Made by a program: the position numbers and the translations under genes. 64,000 bases of DNA from Chromera velia (lineage: Eukaryota > Sar > Chromeraceae). The stretch is from positions 1-64,000 of the forward strand of contig JAHBMJ010000653.1 of the NCBI GenBank assembly GCA_018398765.1. The letters run 5' to 3'. Positions within the stretch are counted from its first letter, which is position 1; each line of letters opens with the position of its first letter. Of this stretch, positions 38,319-49,008 are shown one piece after another. Below the pieces are notes generated by a model. It saw only the letters and a program-made list of their open reading frames with translations, searched no databases and was not told the DNA's origin.

Positions 38319-39479
38319 AGAGAGATGAAGGAAGACGGCAACTCTGAAGAAAACAAAGCCGGAGGAAAATGCGGAATTGTCCAAAGAAACCAGTGAGGAA
38401 CAAACGAAAAGTAGAGAGGGCTCAAAGGAGGACGAACGGAGTAACCAACCAACCAACCAACCAACCGACATGCTGACCAAATCTGGAAATCCCGTCGCTG
38501 GAGCCGCAGATTTGGCTTTGTTTCTGTGCAGCAGCAGGTTTCGTGAAGGTTCCACACTGGGGAGTCCGCTCTTGTTCGTGAGCTCCGCGAGTTCCCTTTG
38601 CATCTGCACACAAGCACGCACGCATGTAGAGAACCTGACACCAACAAATCCCCACCCATTGCATCTCAGACAGTACTGCGGGGGAACAGATTCTGACAGC
38701 ATGATATGTGGGAGACAGAGCGACTGCTCGAGGGAAAAACGAACCGCACAGAGAAGGATGGACAGAAAAAGGGGAATGGAGTCCGCCGAAGCCGGGGCGA
38801 TGGAGTTTTTCTCAGCCGCCTCTTCTCCCCTCCCCTTTTCGCTCCTCTCGCACAAGCACCAGCGTCTCTCAGAAAAGTGCCATACTTTCCATCCACCCAC
38901 TTCATTTGACCCGCATGCAGTCTCTCTCCTTTCCCCTCTTCTCCTCTCGTCTTCTCTCCTCTCCTCCCCTGTCCTTTCACCTCACCTCTTCATCCAGACC
39001 CGTCGTTGAGTTCTCCATCAGAGACGCTATCACTTTCCGGACGTCGCCCCTTTCCACCGACTGTCTGCCCACAGATTGGGCGGAGGACGTAGCACGGCTC
39101 ATGACAGTGTGAATTTCGCCTGTAAGACACAAGACACGGCCGCGGAGAGGGAACGGACGGACTGACGGATAGATGGAAGGGCTTTAAAAGAAGGGAGGAG
39201 ATCCACAGCAAGAGAAAAGACGACAGGGGAAGAAGAGGAGGTCAACCGGGACGGTAGATGGATGCAGAAGAGTCTAAGGCGAAAACTGAAACGCGACAAA
39301 ACATTGCGAAGGACGGCAGGATCAGGGCAAAAGGAATGTACCGGTTGGAGACGGGAACAGAAATTGAATGGAGACGGCAAAGAGTTTAGAGAGAGCAAAG
39401 TGAGGAGAATAGACTACTGACGGTGCATCAGTTCTGCAAGCATCATCTCGATTTCTGGTGAACACTTTGGAGCTGCCAT
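37991..39479 (-). CDS. Small four-exon gene, 136 aa, unknown function
   Basis: Exons 39479-39422, 39119-38986, 38603-38478 and 38083-37991 join in phase. Donors are GTCAGT, GTGAGG and GTCAGC; acceptors are TTACAG, GTGCAG and GTGCAG. The product starts [14 protein letters not shown], is acidic and helical in its first 65 residues ([12 protein letters not shown] spans the second junction), then becomes basic, ending [10 protein letters not shown]. There is no signal peptide, membrane segment or known domain. Support comes from phase agreement and composition, not homology. An extra exon in the long last intron cannot be excluded. Confidence 0.6.
38284..38313. repeat. (CA)n microsatellite in an intron
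   Basis: A pure CA run lies inside the last intron of the small minus-strand gene, followed by a short (AG)n run. Confidence 0.9.
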
Positions 39480-40079
39480 GTCACTCAATAAAGATCGAAT
39501 TTGTTTCACCTCCTCAGGCAGCCGTACGTCACTCCCTTCCATTTTTCCTGCGTTACCGGCTGGACCTGCCCCATGCATCTTCTCTCTCCAACCTGGATCT
39601 ACCTAACCCCTATTCAACTCTTGAGATTCTGTGCTTTACTTCTAGACTCCATCTTTGTTGAAACGGGGCGCTTCGAAGTTGGATAGCTGTAAGATGAGAT
39701 CGACTTCTCTCCGCCTCTCGAGTCTGACAAGAATGGCCAGAAAATGCCAGATCGATCAACATGCATGCAAATTAACATGCATCTGACGCACGCAAGCGTG
39801 CGAACGGCCCCGGAAAGCCCTGATAATTTGTGAGCATGAGTCCCGAGGACTTATAAAGTTTTGTATGCACGTACCAAGGACGAGCTAGCCCATGCTGTTC
39901 CGGTACAAATTTTTTGAGTGCCCCACGCTATGCTTTCCGGGGCCACACGGGGTGGGGATCTGTGGGTATCACGGAGCAACGCATGCATGCAGTATGTAGA
40001 GCTCTTTGGAATCCTCTGTGGCGGCGGCCCCGGCCCCCTTCCTCCGCAGGGACTAGCGCGGGGACGGGGCCAGCTATAA
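39480..40079. other. Intergenic DNA upstream of the small minus gene
   Basis: This should carry the promoter of the four-exon minus-strand gene. GCATGC words occur at about 39763 and 39983. A GC-rich patch with GGGGCC-type words lies near 40020-40075. No convincing exon is seen. Confidence 0.4.
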
Positions 40080-41026
40080 GGGGAAGGCGAAGAGTAAAGC
40101 GGCGCTTTTCATGCGTTGTGGGACCACCAGGCTAGGCCAGAGCGAGCAGGCCAGATTCAGGGCTAAAGAAATTTTGAAAAACACGCTCGCCTTCGTAGGA
40201 ACTCTTACAGAGTTTCAAAAAACCTTAAGAATTGTCTTTATTTCCAGTTTTGTACCATCTGCACCATTTTGGAACACAAACCTGCTGATGAATAATAACA
40301 AAAAAATCCTGGGCTTATGAGGCCACATACGCTTCAAGCGGTGTAACAACAGTTTTTTATGCGTTGCGGGACCAGCTAAGCCGCAAAGCTGAGCTAGAAC
40401 GAGCAGGCTAGATTCAGGAATAAAAAAATTTTGGAAAACACGCTCGTCATCTATGCTCGTCATCACATGCAGGAACTTACACATACTGACATATATAGAC
40501 ATATTAATACATCATTTTCAAAAATAATGATATTTATTTTTTTGTATTCTATTTATGTATTGATGTGTATAGTATTGTTGCAGTTTAAAGTTATTTATAC
40601 TTCCGTATCATTTGTATCATTTTGAAATAAAAATATGCTAATACCATTGGATACTAAAAAATTGAGACGATCATGCTTTACATGGTGAAACTTAAAATAG
40701 CGCTTTTTCTGTATTATAGGACCAGGCCGCGAGATGTCGCAAGGCTGGCTGGGAATAGAGCTGGGCCAGAACGATTCAGAATGAACAGACCGGATCCAGC
40801 TAAATTAAGACGCGGGGAAAGTAGGGGAAGGAAAAAAGTAAAACGACGCTTTTTATCCGTTATGAGACTAAGTTGCCAGGCTGGACTAAAGCAAGCACGC
40901 CAGATTTAGCGATAAATTTTTTTTGAAAAAGACGTTCACTATTCTAGGAACTCATACACAGTTTCAAAAAAACTTTTAAAATAATGTTTATTTCCACTTC
41001 TGTATTATTTCTATCATTTTGAATGT
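40080..41026 (+). repeat. Array of four degenerate tandem units
   Basis: Related blocks begin near 40093, 40345, 40680 and 40845. Each starts with a CGCTTTTTATGCGTT-like string, continues with a gap-containing GGACCA..CCAGGCT..AGAGCGAGCAGGCCAGATT-like core, and then (in at least two) AGGAACTC..CAGTTTCAAAAAA and a TTTATTTCC..GTA..ATTTTG tail. Spacing is irregular (about 165-335 bp) and identity moderate. There is no open frame. It could be a satellite remnant or repeated insertions of a short interspersed element. Confidence 0.6.
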
Positions 41027-41564
41027 AGGGCCTATATGTGGCGCCGCTACGAGGCTGTCATGGTACTTAGTCGCTCGGCGGGCTACTCACACAGAGTAGG
41101 GCGCGGGATCGATGAGCACGTGTATCTGTGCACTAAATGATACTTACAGTGAGGCATGCGTTTTATAGCCGAGCAAGAGAAAGCCTGGAAGGCAGTACCC
41201 AAACTATAAGCTGTGTGCGTACTGGGCTAAGTAGTCATAAGGCTAGCAGTGTGGTGGGCTAGACAAAGATATTCTCGATCAGACGTTTATAGAGGGAGTT
41301 CCAATGGCATCTTTACTAGAGTTCTGACAACAACCACTCATGCCAATCATCCAGCTTCTACTGCCTTCTAGGCTTTCTCTTGCTTGGCTACAGATTCTGA
41401 ACGCATGCCTCACTGTAAGTATTGTTTAGTGCACAGACGCACGCGCTTATTGATCCCGCGCCCTACTCCGTCCGAGTAGCCTGTCGAGCGACTCAGTACC
41501 ATAACAGCCTCGTGGTGGCGCCACATACAGGCCCTACATCTGCCCGCTCGCCGAGGCTGACGTC

Positions 41565-42024
41565 TGTGGAGTCTTACCCTGTGGCGCCGCCCTTTAAGCC
41601 TTCGTATGCGCAGTGACTAAGTGAGCCAGCGTGCCGCGCCACATTCCGCTGCCGCGCTTTGCTTCGTACGTGTCGCGCGCGTCAATCAAAGTCGTTGAAA
41701 TCGAGTCTGACCTTCGTATTCAAGCATGCAACATGTCACTCGAGCAACGGATAGCATTGTTTGAGTCTGATGTCTGTTTGGCATAGATCGGGAGTCTGAG
41801 ACTCTGAGAGAGAGGAACAGAGAGGAGTATAAGTAGAGATTGTGTAATGATAGAATGAACCTAGCTGATTGGAATCCCAGATAGCTCTAGAGCTAAACCT
41901 TCTATAAACTGCTGCCTGAATGAGTGTTGCTCACATTCCTTCTCTAGATCTTTCCTAAGGTTCTTATCCTCGCTTTACCTTCTCTCTGGACGCCATAAGG
42001 TGGCCGGACAGGAGGGACAAAGCA
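41565..42024 (+). repeat. 5' long terminal repeat
   Basis: This 460-bp repeat starts TGTGGAGTC and ends GGGACAAAGCA. It contains AGTATAAGTAGAG about two thirds along, a plausible TATA-type promoter element, followed by the probable R/U5 region. Confidence 0.85.
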
Positions 42025-43583
42025 TTGTGGTGAACGCTCAGCTCGATGAGTGTCGACTCTCGTTTTCCTTCTGTGATGGAGATCAGATCTTCCTTTTGCG
42101 CAACAGTTGAAAGCCGATTGCAACGATACGGGCACGGTCAGGCAAAGACCGTGAGTAGAGGAATTCAGCGTCCCCTTGCGTCCCAAGCTGCCCGGAGCCT
42201 TCTTTTCGAGATCATCGTGGTAGACTGGGAACTCGGGGTCACCGTGGCGTTCCTGATTGGAGAAGTGGATCGGAGACCTCTGCATGAAACCGATTGTGGA
42301 GATGTTGCTTGGTGTTACTTGGACTTTCGAGTGACTCTGTCTCATGGAGATTGCCGTCTACGAGTACATCACAATTGAAACGGCCAGTAGATTGCTTCTT
42401 TTGCTTGCTATTCTGTGAATGTGTGACTGGTTCTATGTCTGATCGAATGGGACTGGCTTGTGTCCAGCTGTGACTCTGCTGTTTGCTGTGTCTGTGTCTG
42501 TACATGACTGACTGTCTAACTCTGGCAGCTGGTGTGTGCGCTTATTTACGGTGGTTGGCATCTTTGTGTGATAATCCTTTTACATCGAAATGATGTGAAA
42601 GGTATGGGCGCTTAGCAGGAGGCTGAGTGTGCCACAGCCCTACAACCACTCCATCCATTGTGTACACATGCACATGAAGTCGTCAGGAATTCCCTCTAAA
42701 AGAGCAGAGCTGAGAGAGTTCTTTCTGCTGCAAAGTGACACGCTGTCCGAAGCCGAAAGACTTGCACTTTCGATCTTGATGTTGAGCCAGGAGGCATTGG
42801 ATGTATTTGATGTCCCTGAGGGAACGGCAGGCCTGAAGTACAAAAAGTCAAGTGTGTGACTGCTGCTGCGTGGCCGAGTTCCCCTGTGATGGGTTAGTAA
42901 ACCCCAGTTGCACCGTTCCTCTTGACTGACAGTAAGAAGGTGGAAGGATTTAAAGCTGGTGATGGCTGCTCATGAAGTAAACGATCGAACAATCAGAGCA
43001 ATGCACCTCGAGGAGTGAGGTCATGACAGAGTGTTCTAAAGTCACTTGGCTTGGCATGGTAGCTTAGTGAGAATGAGGATGGCCGATACACAAATAAGCT
43101 TTCAGGAAGCCATGAGTGGAGCAGTATGTAGCTGCACCCTTTTCTTTTCTCTACATCCCTTTGCAGCTGTTAACAATTCATTGACGCCGAGTTGGACGCA
43201 TACATATGGGTATTGTGCTCCTGGACTAGCTGGTGCTAGAGACCTACAACTCCGATCAAGTCTTCCAGTCGACGACATACACACATGGTAGACGAGTGCT
43301 CTTATTGGTGCCACCAGTATCTGCATCGCATACCTACGTCTGGGTGATCTTGGACTTGCGAGCACACCTCACACATCGTGGCGCTTTGAGATCGTTCTAA
43401 TTCACATGGCGCCCCGGCCTTTGAATATTTTGATATAGATGCCATCGAGATGGAGTTTTTGGAGTTCTAACAGCATCTACGGTGACTTGGATGAGATTTA
43501 TTTTGGGCATTGAAGCGCATGCTCGGCCTTTTTATTTGTTGATCGCGAGGACGCGATTTTTTTGTCCGTGGCCGGGGGGGATC

Positions 43584-44043
43584 TGTGGAGTCCTACCCTA
43601 TGGCGCCGCCCTTTAAGCCTTCGTATGCGCCGTGACTAAGTGAGCCAGCGTGCCGCGCCACATTCCGCCACCGCGCTTTGCTTCGTACGTGTCGCGTGCG
43701 TCGATCAAAGTCGTTGAAATCGAGTCTGACCTTCGTATTCAAGCATGCAACATGTCACTCAAGCAACGGATAGCATTGTTTGAGTTTGATGTCTGTTTGG
43801 CATAGATCGGGAGTCTGAGACTCTGAGAGAGAGGAACAGAGAGGAGTATAAGTAGAGATTGTGTAATGATAGAATGAACCTAGCTGATTGGAATCCCAGA
43901 TAGCTCTGGAGCTAAACCTTCTATAAACTGCTGCCTGAATGAGTGTTGCTCACATTCCTTCTCTAGATCTTCCCTAAGGTTCTTATCCTCGCTTTACCTT
44001 CTCTCTGGACGCCATAAGGTGGCCGGATAGGAGGGACAAAGCA
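43584..44043 (+). repeat. 3' long terminal repeat
   Basis: It has the same length and ends as the 5' copy and about 97 percent identity by eye, and is followed directly by the CGTC target duplication. Confidence 0.85.
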
Positions 44044-44104
44044 CGTCCACGTTCGGCTCACACTGTCTTTCTTTTTCTTTCACCATTCGTATTCCAGCCC
44101 TACA

Positions 44105-46154
44105 TCTGCCCACTCGCTGAGTGGCTTGGGTAGGCAAACTTAATTCATTCAATCTTAATTCCTTCCATCAGATTCCTTCATTCAAACAAAGTGATCACGC
44201 AGTAGCAACAAAATGACAATGGCGCTGAGCTCCAAGCTTGGATCGCTGAACAAGAAAATACAGTCAACGGTCACCTCCAAAACGGATGTATGTAGCTCAG
44301 TACACCCTCTTACGCATATTAGCTAGTAACCCTGAGCACTCAATTTCCAGTCGACTGTTCAGGATACACGCTGGCCTCCAGTCCCGAAGGACCGCAATAC
44401 CTTCCATCTCCAGCCTATAACATACTCAGTGTGTTGCACACATTACCCTCTCTAGTCCTCTCCAGTTTATCTTCTCACCTCAGGCCCCCCGCTGCGCCAA
44501 GGTCGAAATCGCACGTAGCCTGCTTATGGATGTGCAGCTCCGTGCTCCTTCACATACTCCTGACAGTCGGAAGCAAAAATTACAGTCCTCTGCGAGCGGT
44601 GCCATGACAATGATCTGCATGCATACCAGAGGATTCAGACACTGCGACGCGCAGTCAGAATAAGACAAATATGACCACACACCGGCGAATATGGCCGTAA
44701 ACAGCCGGGTTTTCTCTTTCTTCTTTCGATGCAAAGTTGACGGTCTGACGCAAAGTCAACACACTGCTCAGAACTTCTAATCGCAAAGATGTGCTTTTAG
44801 AATTCATAGCATATGGGGCATGGTTCGACGTGCAGTCAACACTCTCACTCTTCTGTTTGCTGTGTCAGTATTATGCATGTGCACTCTTGTACTCTCGCTC
44901 CCAGTCCCTCTTATTTTTCCTTCTTCTCCCCCTTTTCTTTTTTCACTCTTCCTCCCTGAACTCCAGACAGATAGCAGGGAAGTAAAGACAATAGATAATA
45001 TAAGACAGAGACAGCAAGAGAAACCACACACTAACATTCGCCCTACAGACATCCCGGCCGAAGTTATCAGCCCCCAGGCAGCCATTTCCAGGAACTGAAG
45101 ACATACAGCCTCTCCTTTCCCTGCCCCACTATCATTCCCTCATGCAGTCATTTCTCTTCTTTGCGACATCGCCTCTTCTCTTTTGTGCTTGCATCTCTTC
45201 TCTTCAGCAATGACCTCAAAATCTCTATGTATCAGTTTCCTCACTTCTTTCTCTCTCTCTCCTTCTTTCATTCTTCTTTCTTTCCCTCCATCCCAACCAC
45301 CTGGATCCCTATGATGCATTCTTATCTAGAGAAGCAAGAGAGTCAGGATGCAGGGAAACACTGTAAGAGAACTAAGCACCCAAAGCCAACGTCATCTCAA
45401 CACACATTCTCCTTCACCTCTAACACCCACTGAGTCTCCTTCCTCCCCCCAAAAATAAATTTCCCAAATTTAACCCTCAACCAAAAGAAAACAATCCAGG
45501 AGTTCACTAACTTGGAGATGTGCAGCAGCCGCGATGCCCCTATGGCACTACTGAGCGTTTGGAAACGTGGTACACCTGGTTGCGAACGAAGACAAAGATC
45601 ACACACCTCCAGTCACCACAACTAAACCTCCACTCTACAAGATGCTCTTCCTCCTTCCATCCTAAACCTCTCACAGAGCAAAACAGCCAAGAGCATCTTC
45701 TGCATCACCTGGGCACGTTCCATGTAGGCCTGGACACCTCGTACTTCATTGTAGCACAATCAGCAGAGACAGCAGTCAGTCAGTCAGTCAGTTCAGTCAA
45801 CCAGACTGAATGGTCTCCCTCCTCAAGCTTGTCCTTCTGGACCCTCATCTCTAGCGGGCCAGCAACCTTGAGTTCCTCAAGACAAAGAGAATAGAAAGAA
45901 ACACTGCGCTCCATTACATCTGGAAGAGAATCTCAAATCTGCCATAAATTTTGATTCGAGAATAAACAATACAAAGGAGACGAAATGTCTTTTCTTTTAA
46001 CGAGTTTTTCCACGGATGAGCTGGCACTGTACTCTTGTCAGTACAGACCTTGCGTACAATGGTGAGAATTCTCTGTCCAGTCTAACTATTTATCAATACT
46101 GCAAAGTTTGCGATCCATATCACATCTGCCTCCCTGTGTTGCCAAAAGCTCTGC
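44105..46154. other. Intergenic repeat-rich DNA
   Basis: About 2 kb separates the two copies of the inverted-repeat element. It has pyrimidine-rich stretches (44870-44960, 45240-45290) and scattered short frames on both strands. The frame at 45520-45894 has mildly protein-like composition but no domain and no matching splice signals. I call no gene. Confidence 0.4.
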
Positions 46155-46570
46155 TAACCAAACTGTAAGCTGTATATGTATTGGGCTAAGTAATCATGAG
46201 GCTAGCAGTGTGGTGGGCTAGACAAAGATATTCTCGATCAGACATTTATAGAGGGAGTTCCATCTTAGAGTTCTGACAACAACTACTCATCCCAATCATC
46301 CAGCTTCTACTGCCTTCCAGGCTCTCTCTTGCTTGGCTACAGAATGCATACCTCACTGTAAGTATCGTTTAGTGCATAGACGTACACGCTTATCGATCTC
46401 ACGTCCTACTCCGTACGAGTAGTCCGTTGAGCGACTATATATAAGTACCATGACAGCCTTGTGGTGGCGCTACGTACAGGCTCTACATCTGCCTGCTCGC
46501 CGAGGCCAACGTCCATGCTCGGCTCACACTGTCTTTCGTTTTCTCTCACCATCCATATTCCAGCCCTACA
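46155..46570 (+). repeat. Second, truncated copy of the inverted-repeat element (empty site)
   Basis: It is collinear with about 41201-41564 followed directly by 44044-44104: TAAGCTGTATATG, GGGCTAAGTAATCATGAGG, the arm through GGTGGCGCTACGTACAGG, then CGAGGCCAACGTCCATG with no LTR insert, ending CCAGCCCTACA. It lacks the left arm. It gives the pre-insertion sequence for the LTR element. Confidence 0.8.
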
Positions 46571-47285
46571 TAGCTGCGTATTTGCGAATGAATATTTAAA
46601 AAAAAATTGGGTTCATGACGTTAGTGTCCCTAGCAGTGTCCTAGTCAGTGTCACGTCACGCACACTTCAAGCAGTGTAAAGAAGATGCCCGGAAATACGC
46701 GGTACGCGTGCATAGCTGATGCTAGCGGCACTAGCGGATATGAACAAAAAGAGTCGCGCTACCATATATAGCCGTGACAGACCATGAGAAAGGCTAAAAC
46801 TTAAAAGAGAAAGAGGAAAAGAATATCAATTACAACATTAGGATAATTATGAATTATCCATTTATATCATATCTCATATGACTTTTATTTATTTTTAGAT
46901 TCATCTGTACAACCTTATAATTATAGAGTCAAATTTAGAGAAGTTATGATTTCTTTTAAAATTTATAAAATTCAAAAGCTTGAAAACACTTCAGGTGAAT
47001 GCATTCTTAGTCTTAAGTAAACACGAACGGAAATTATTAAGGGAAACGATTGAACTGTACGTTTAACTTATTGAAATATGATTTACTTATTCACTTCTCT
47101 TCATGTTTATTTTCTCTTCATTTTTTTAGAGGGAGAACATTTCCCCCCCCTCTGATCCTCCTTCTGTATAATATTCAATACATCACACTGTATACCCCTG
47201 GAACGTTGCACACATCCATTTTAGCTGCCAGTGGTTTTGAATTTGTAAACTTTTACCAGAACTTTCAGGAAAAAATGACGATGTT
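46571..47285. other. AT-rich intergenic DNA 3' of the kinase gene
   Basis: No gene is seen. The region contains short direct TAGTGTC/CAGTGTC words near 46620-46660 and AT-rich runs. The part next to 47285 probably includes the 3' UTR and polyadenylation site of the minus-strand kinase gene. Confidence 0.4.
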
Positions 47286-47527
47286 TCACCGGCCTCTGAT
47301 GCTGTCACGCACTAGGTAGGGAAGAGCTGCGTCAATCAGATCCAGTGAGGGGTCCAGTCTTCGTGCAAGCCCCTCCAAAATGACCACTGCAATCACGACG
47401 GACGCGAAGCAGCTATCCAGCTGGACGCGGTGCTTGCACGACAGCGAAAGCATGCGAGTCAAGACAGAACCTACCTTGACATTCTCCAAACGAAGACCCC
47501 CCTGCACAACATCAATGAAATGCGCGC

Positions 47528-47615
<88 letters not shown>

Positions 47616-48943
47616 TATCCGGAAAAATGTGCCAGAAGAACATGACAGTTTGAGTTAAGCAGGCACGATCATAATTTTTGCACGCGTGTAGTCGAAACGC
47701 AGCACCCTCAAAGACTCTCAAAACACGCAGCAGATAATTAAAAAAAGCCTTGGGAAAAGGAAAAAATGAATACAGAAAGGAAAGACGAAAGAGAGGGGGG
47801 TAATTTGGAACAGGAGACCGGGAGACAGACCCTCATGAAAGTGTTCACAAGGTCAGCAACTTCCGCACAGTACGCCTCTCTGTCTCTGCACTGTTCCTGA
47901 GGCGACCGCTCAATTATCAAACGTCCCGCCAGGTGCCCATCTCTCATCGCTACGGCTTTGAAAACGTCCCGAAAATTTCTCCTGTCGCTTCCCTCCAGAG
48001 CGGTCACCAATCCACAGTCCAGAATGATCAGGTCAATGCCTGTCTCCTCATCTTCTTCCAACGCATCCAGTGTCGATCTCCCTTCCCCCCCCCCTTCCTC
48101 CTCTACCCGGGTGGCATGGCTCCTTTTGGGGGCAGAGGACGAACGCGAGGAGGCCAAACGTCTCTCTCTGACCAAAATGTTTCCGGGGTGGAGGTCGGCG
48201 TGGATGAAGTGATCCTTGAACAGCATCTGCACAAAAACAATCCGGAGAGGCGAAACGTCTGTTCTTTCTTCAAAAAGGCCAGGAAACCAATGCAGGCAAG
48301 TTATGCTTACAGAAGTAATTGCATCCAGCAAGCAAGTAGACGGCACGAAGATGGAAGAAAGTGCACCAGCCATCGCAAAACTGCCTGCCGAAAAGTTAAT
48401 CTCTACGTTCAAGTTTGCCACACCTTTGGGATTTCCCCCTCGTCCCCTGCCTCCCCATCGGCCGCACTCACTTGCAGAAATGCATGTATACAGAGGGAGC
48501 CCACTCGACGTCTGAGAATTTCCTTGGTTTCGTTTTTCTGAAGCCACGATCCGATAGGGGTTCCCTCTTCAAAACTTTCAATCAAAACCTCCTCAGTGCA
48601 CACGGAGAGGAAAATTTCGGGAAACAAAACTCGCCCAAGACGATTTTCCTTTTCGGGAAGAACTCCTCCCCCCCCTCCTCCAGTCAGCACACCTTTCAAA
48701 ACAGAAGATACAACTCCGACGCTGGCCGAGGCCAGCCGTGCCTTTTCTTCCATTGTGCCTTCACTTCCCGGAGTCGCAAAATTCGACCGAAAACGCTCAC
48801 CAGCCTCCGCTTCGATCCTCATGTCTACTTGCCGAAGCATGTGACGCGAGAACTCAGCAACACTGCAGGCAGGCAGGCAGGCAGGCAGGCAGGCACGCAG
48901 GTAAGCAAGCTGGAGAAAAATGCAGAAACAAGAAAAGAGAAAA

Positions 48944-48974
<31 letters not shown>

Positions 48975-48976
48975 GA

Positions 48977-49008
<32 letters not shown>

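Larger units (their letters stand above)
41565..44043. mobile_element. Fossil LTR retrotransposon, non-autonomous (TRIM/LARD-like)
   Basis: Two 460-bp direct LTRs (41565-42024 and 43584-44043) begin TG and end CA, and enclose a 1.56-kb interior. CGTC is duplicated at 41561-41564 and 44044-44047. A purine-rich stretch (GGCCGGGGGGGATC) precedes the 3' LTR, as a polypurine tract would. A possible primer-binding site, TGGTGAACGC, lies three bases inside the 5' LTR. The interior shows no gag or pol domain. The LTRs differ at about a dozen of 460 positions, so the insertion is fairly recent. Orientation cannot be fixed by coding content, though the tract positions suggest plus. Confidence 0.85.
41027..44104. 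mobile_element. Long-armed inverted-repeat DNA element, split by an LTR element
   Basis: The left arm (about 41027-41199) begins TGTAGGGCC and is the reverse complement of the right arm (about 41359-41540), which includes CCTCACTGTAAGTA and GGCGCCACATACAGGCC. About 160 bp of unique sequence separates the arms. The sequence then continues with GCCCGCTCGCCGAGG, is interrupted at 41565-44043 by a fossil LTR element, and resumes to a second GCCCTACA end near 44104. The copy at 46155-46570 has this tail uninterrupted. No transposase frame is seen; it is a foldback-type non-autonomous element. Confidence 0.7.

Noticed and set aside
38235-39009. Overlapping frames of more than 200 aa on both strands
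   Set aside because: They are low-complexity translations of CA and CT tracts. The phase-consistent minus-strand exons explain the real coding signal.
42046-43365. Frames of 76-133 aa inside the LTR element
   Set aside because: None shows a retroelement domain. They are too short and inconsistent to call as genes, so the interior is described only as non-coding fossil sequence.
47512-47721. Short frames with repeated Cys-Val or Thr-His
   Set aside because: They are pure microsatellite translations.
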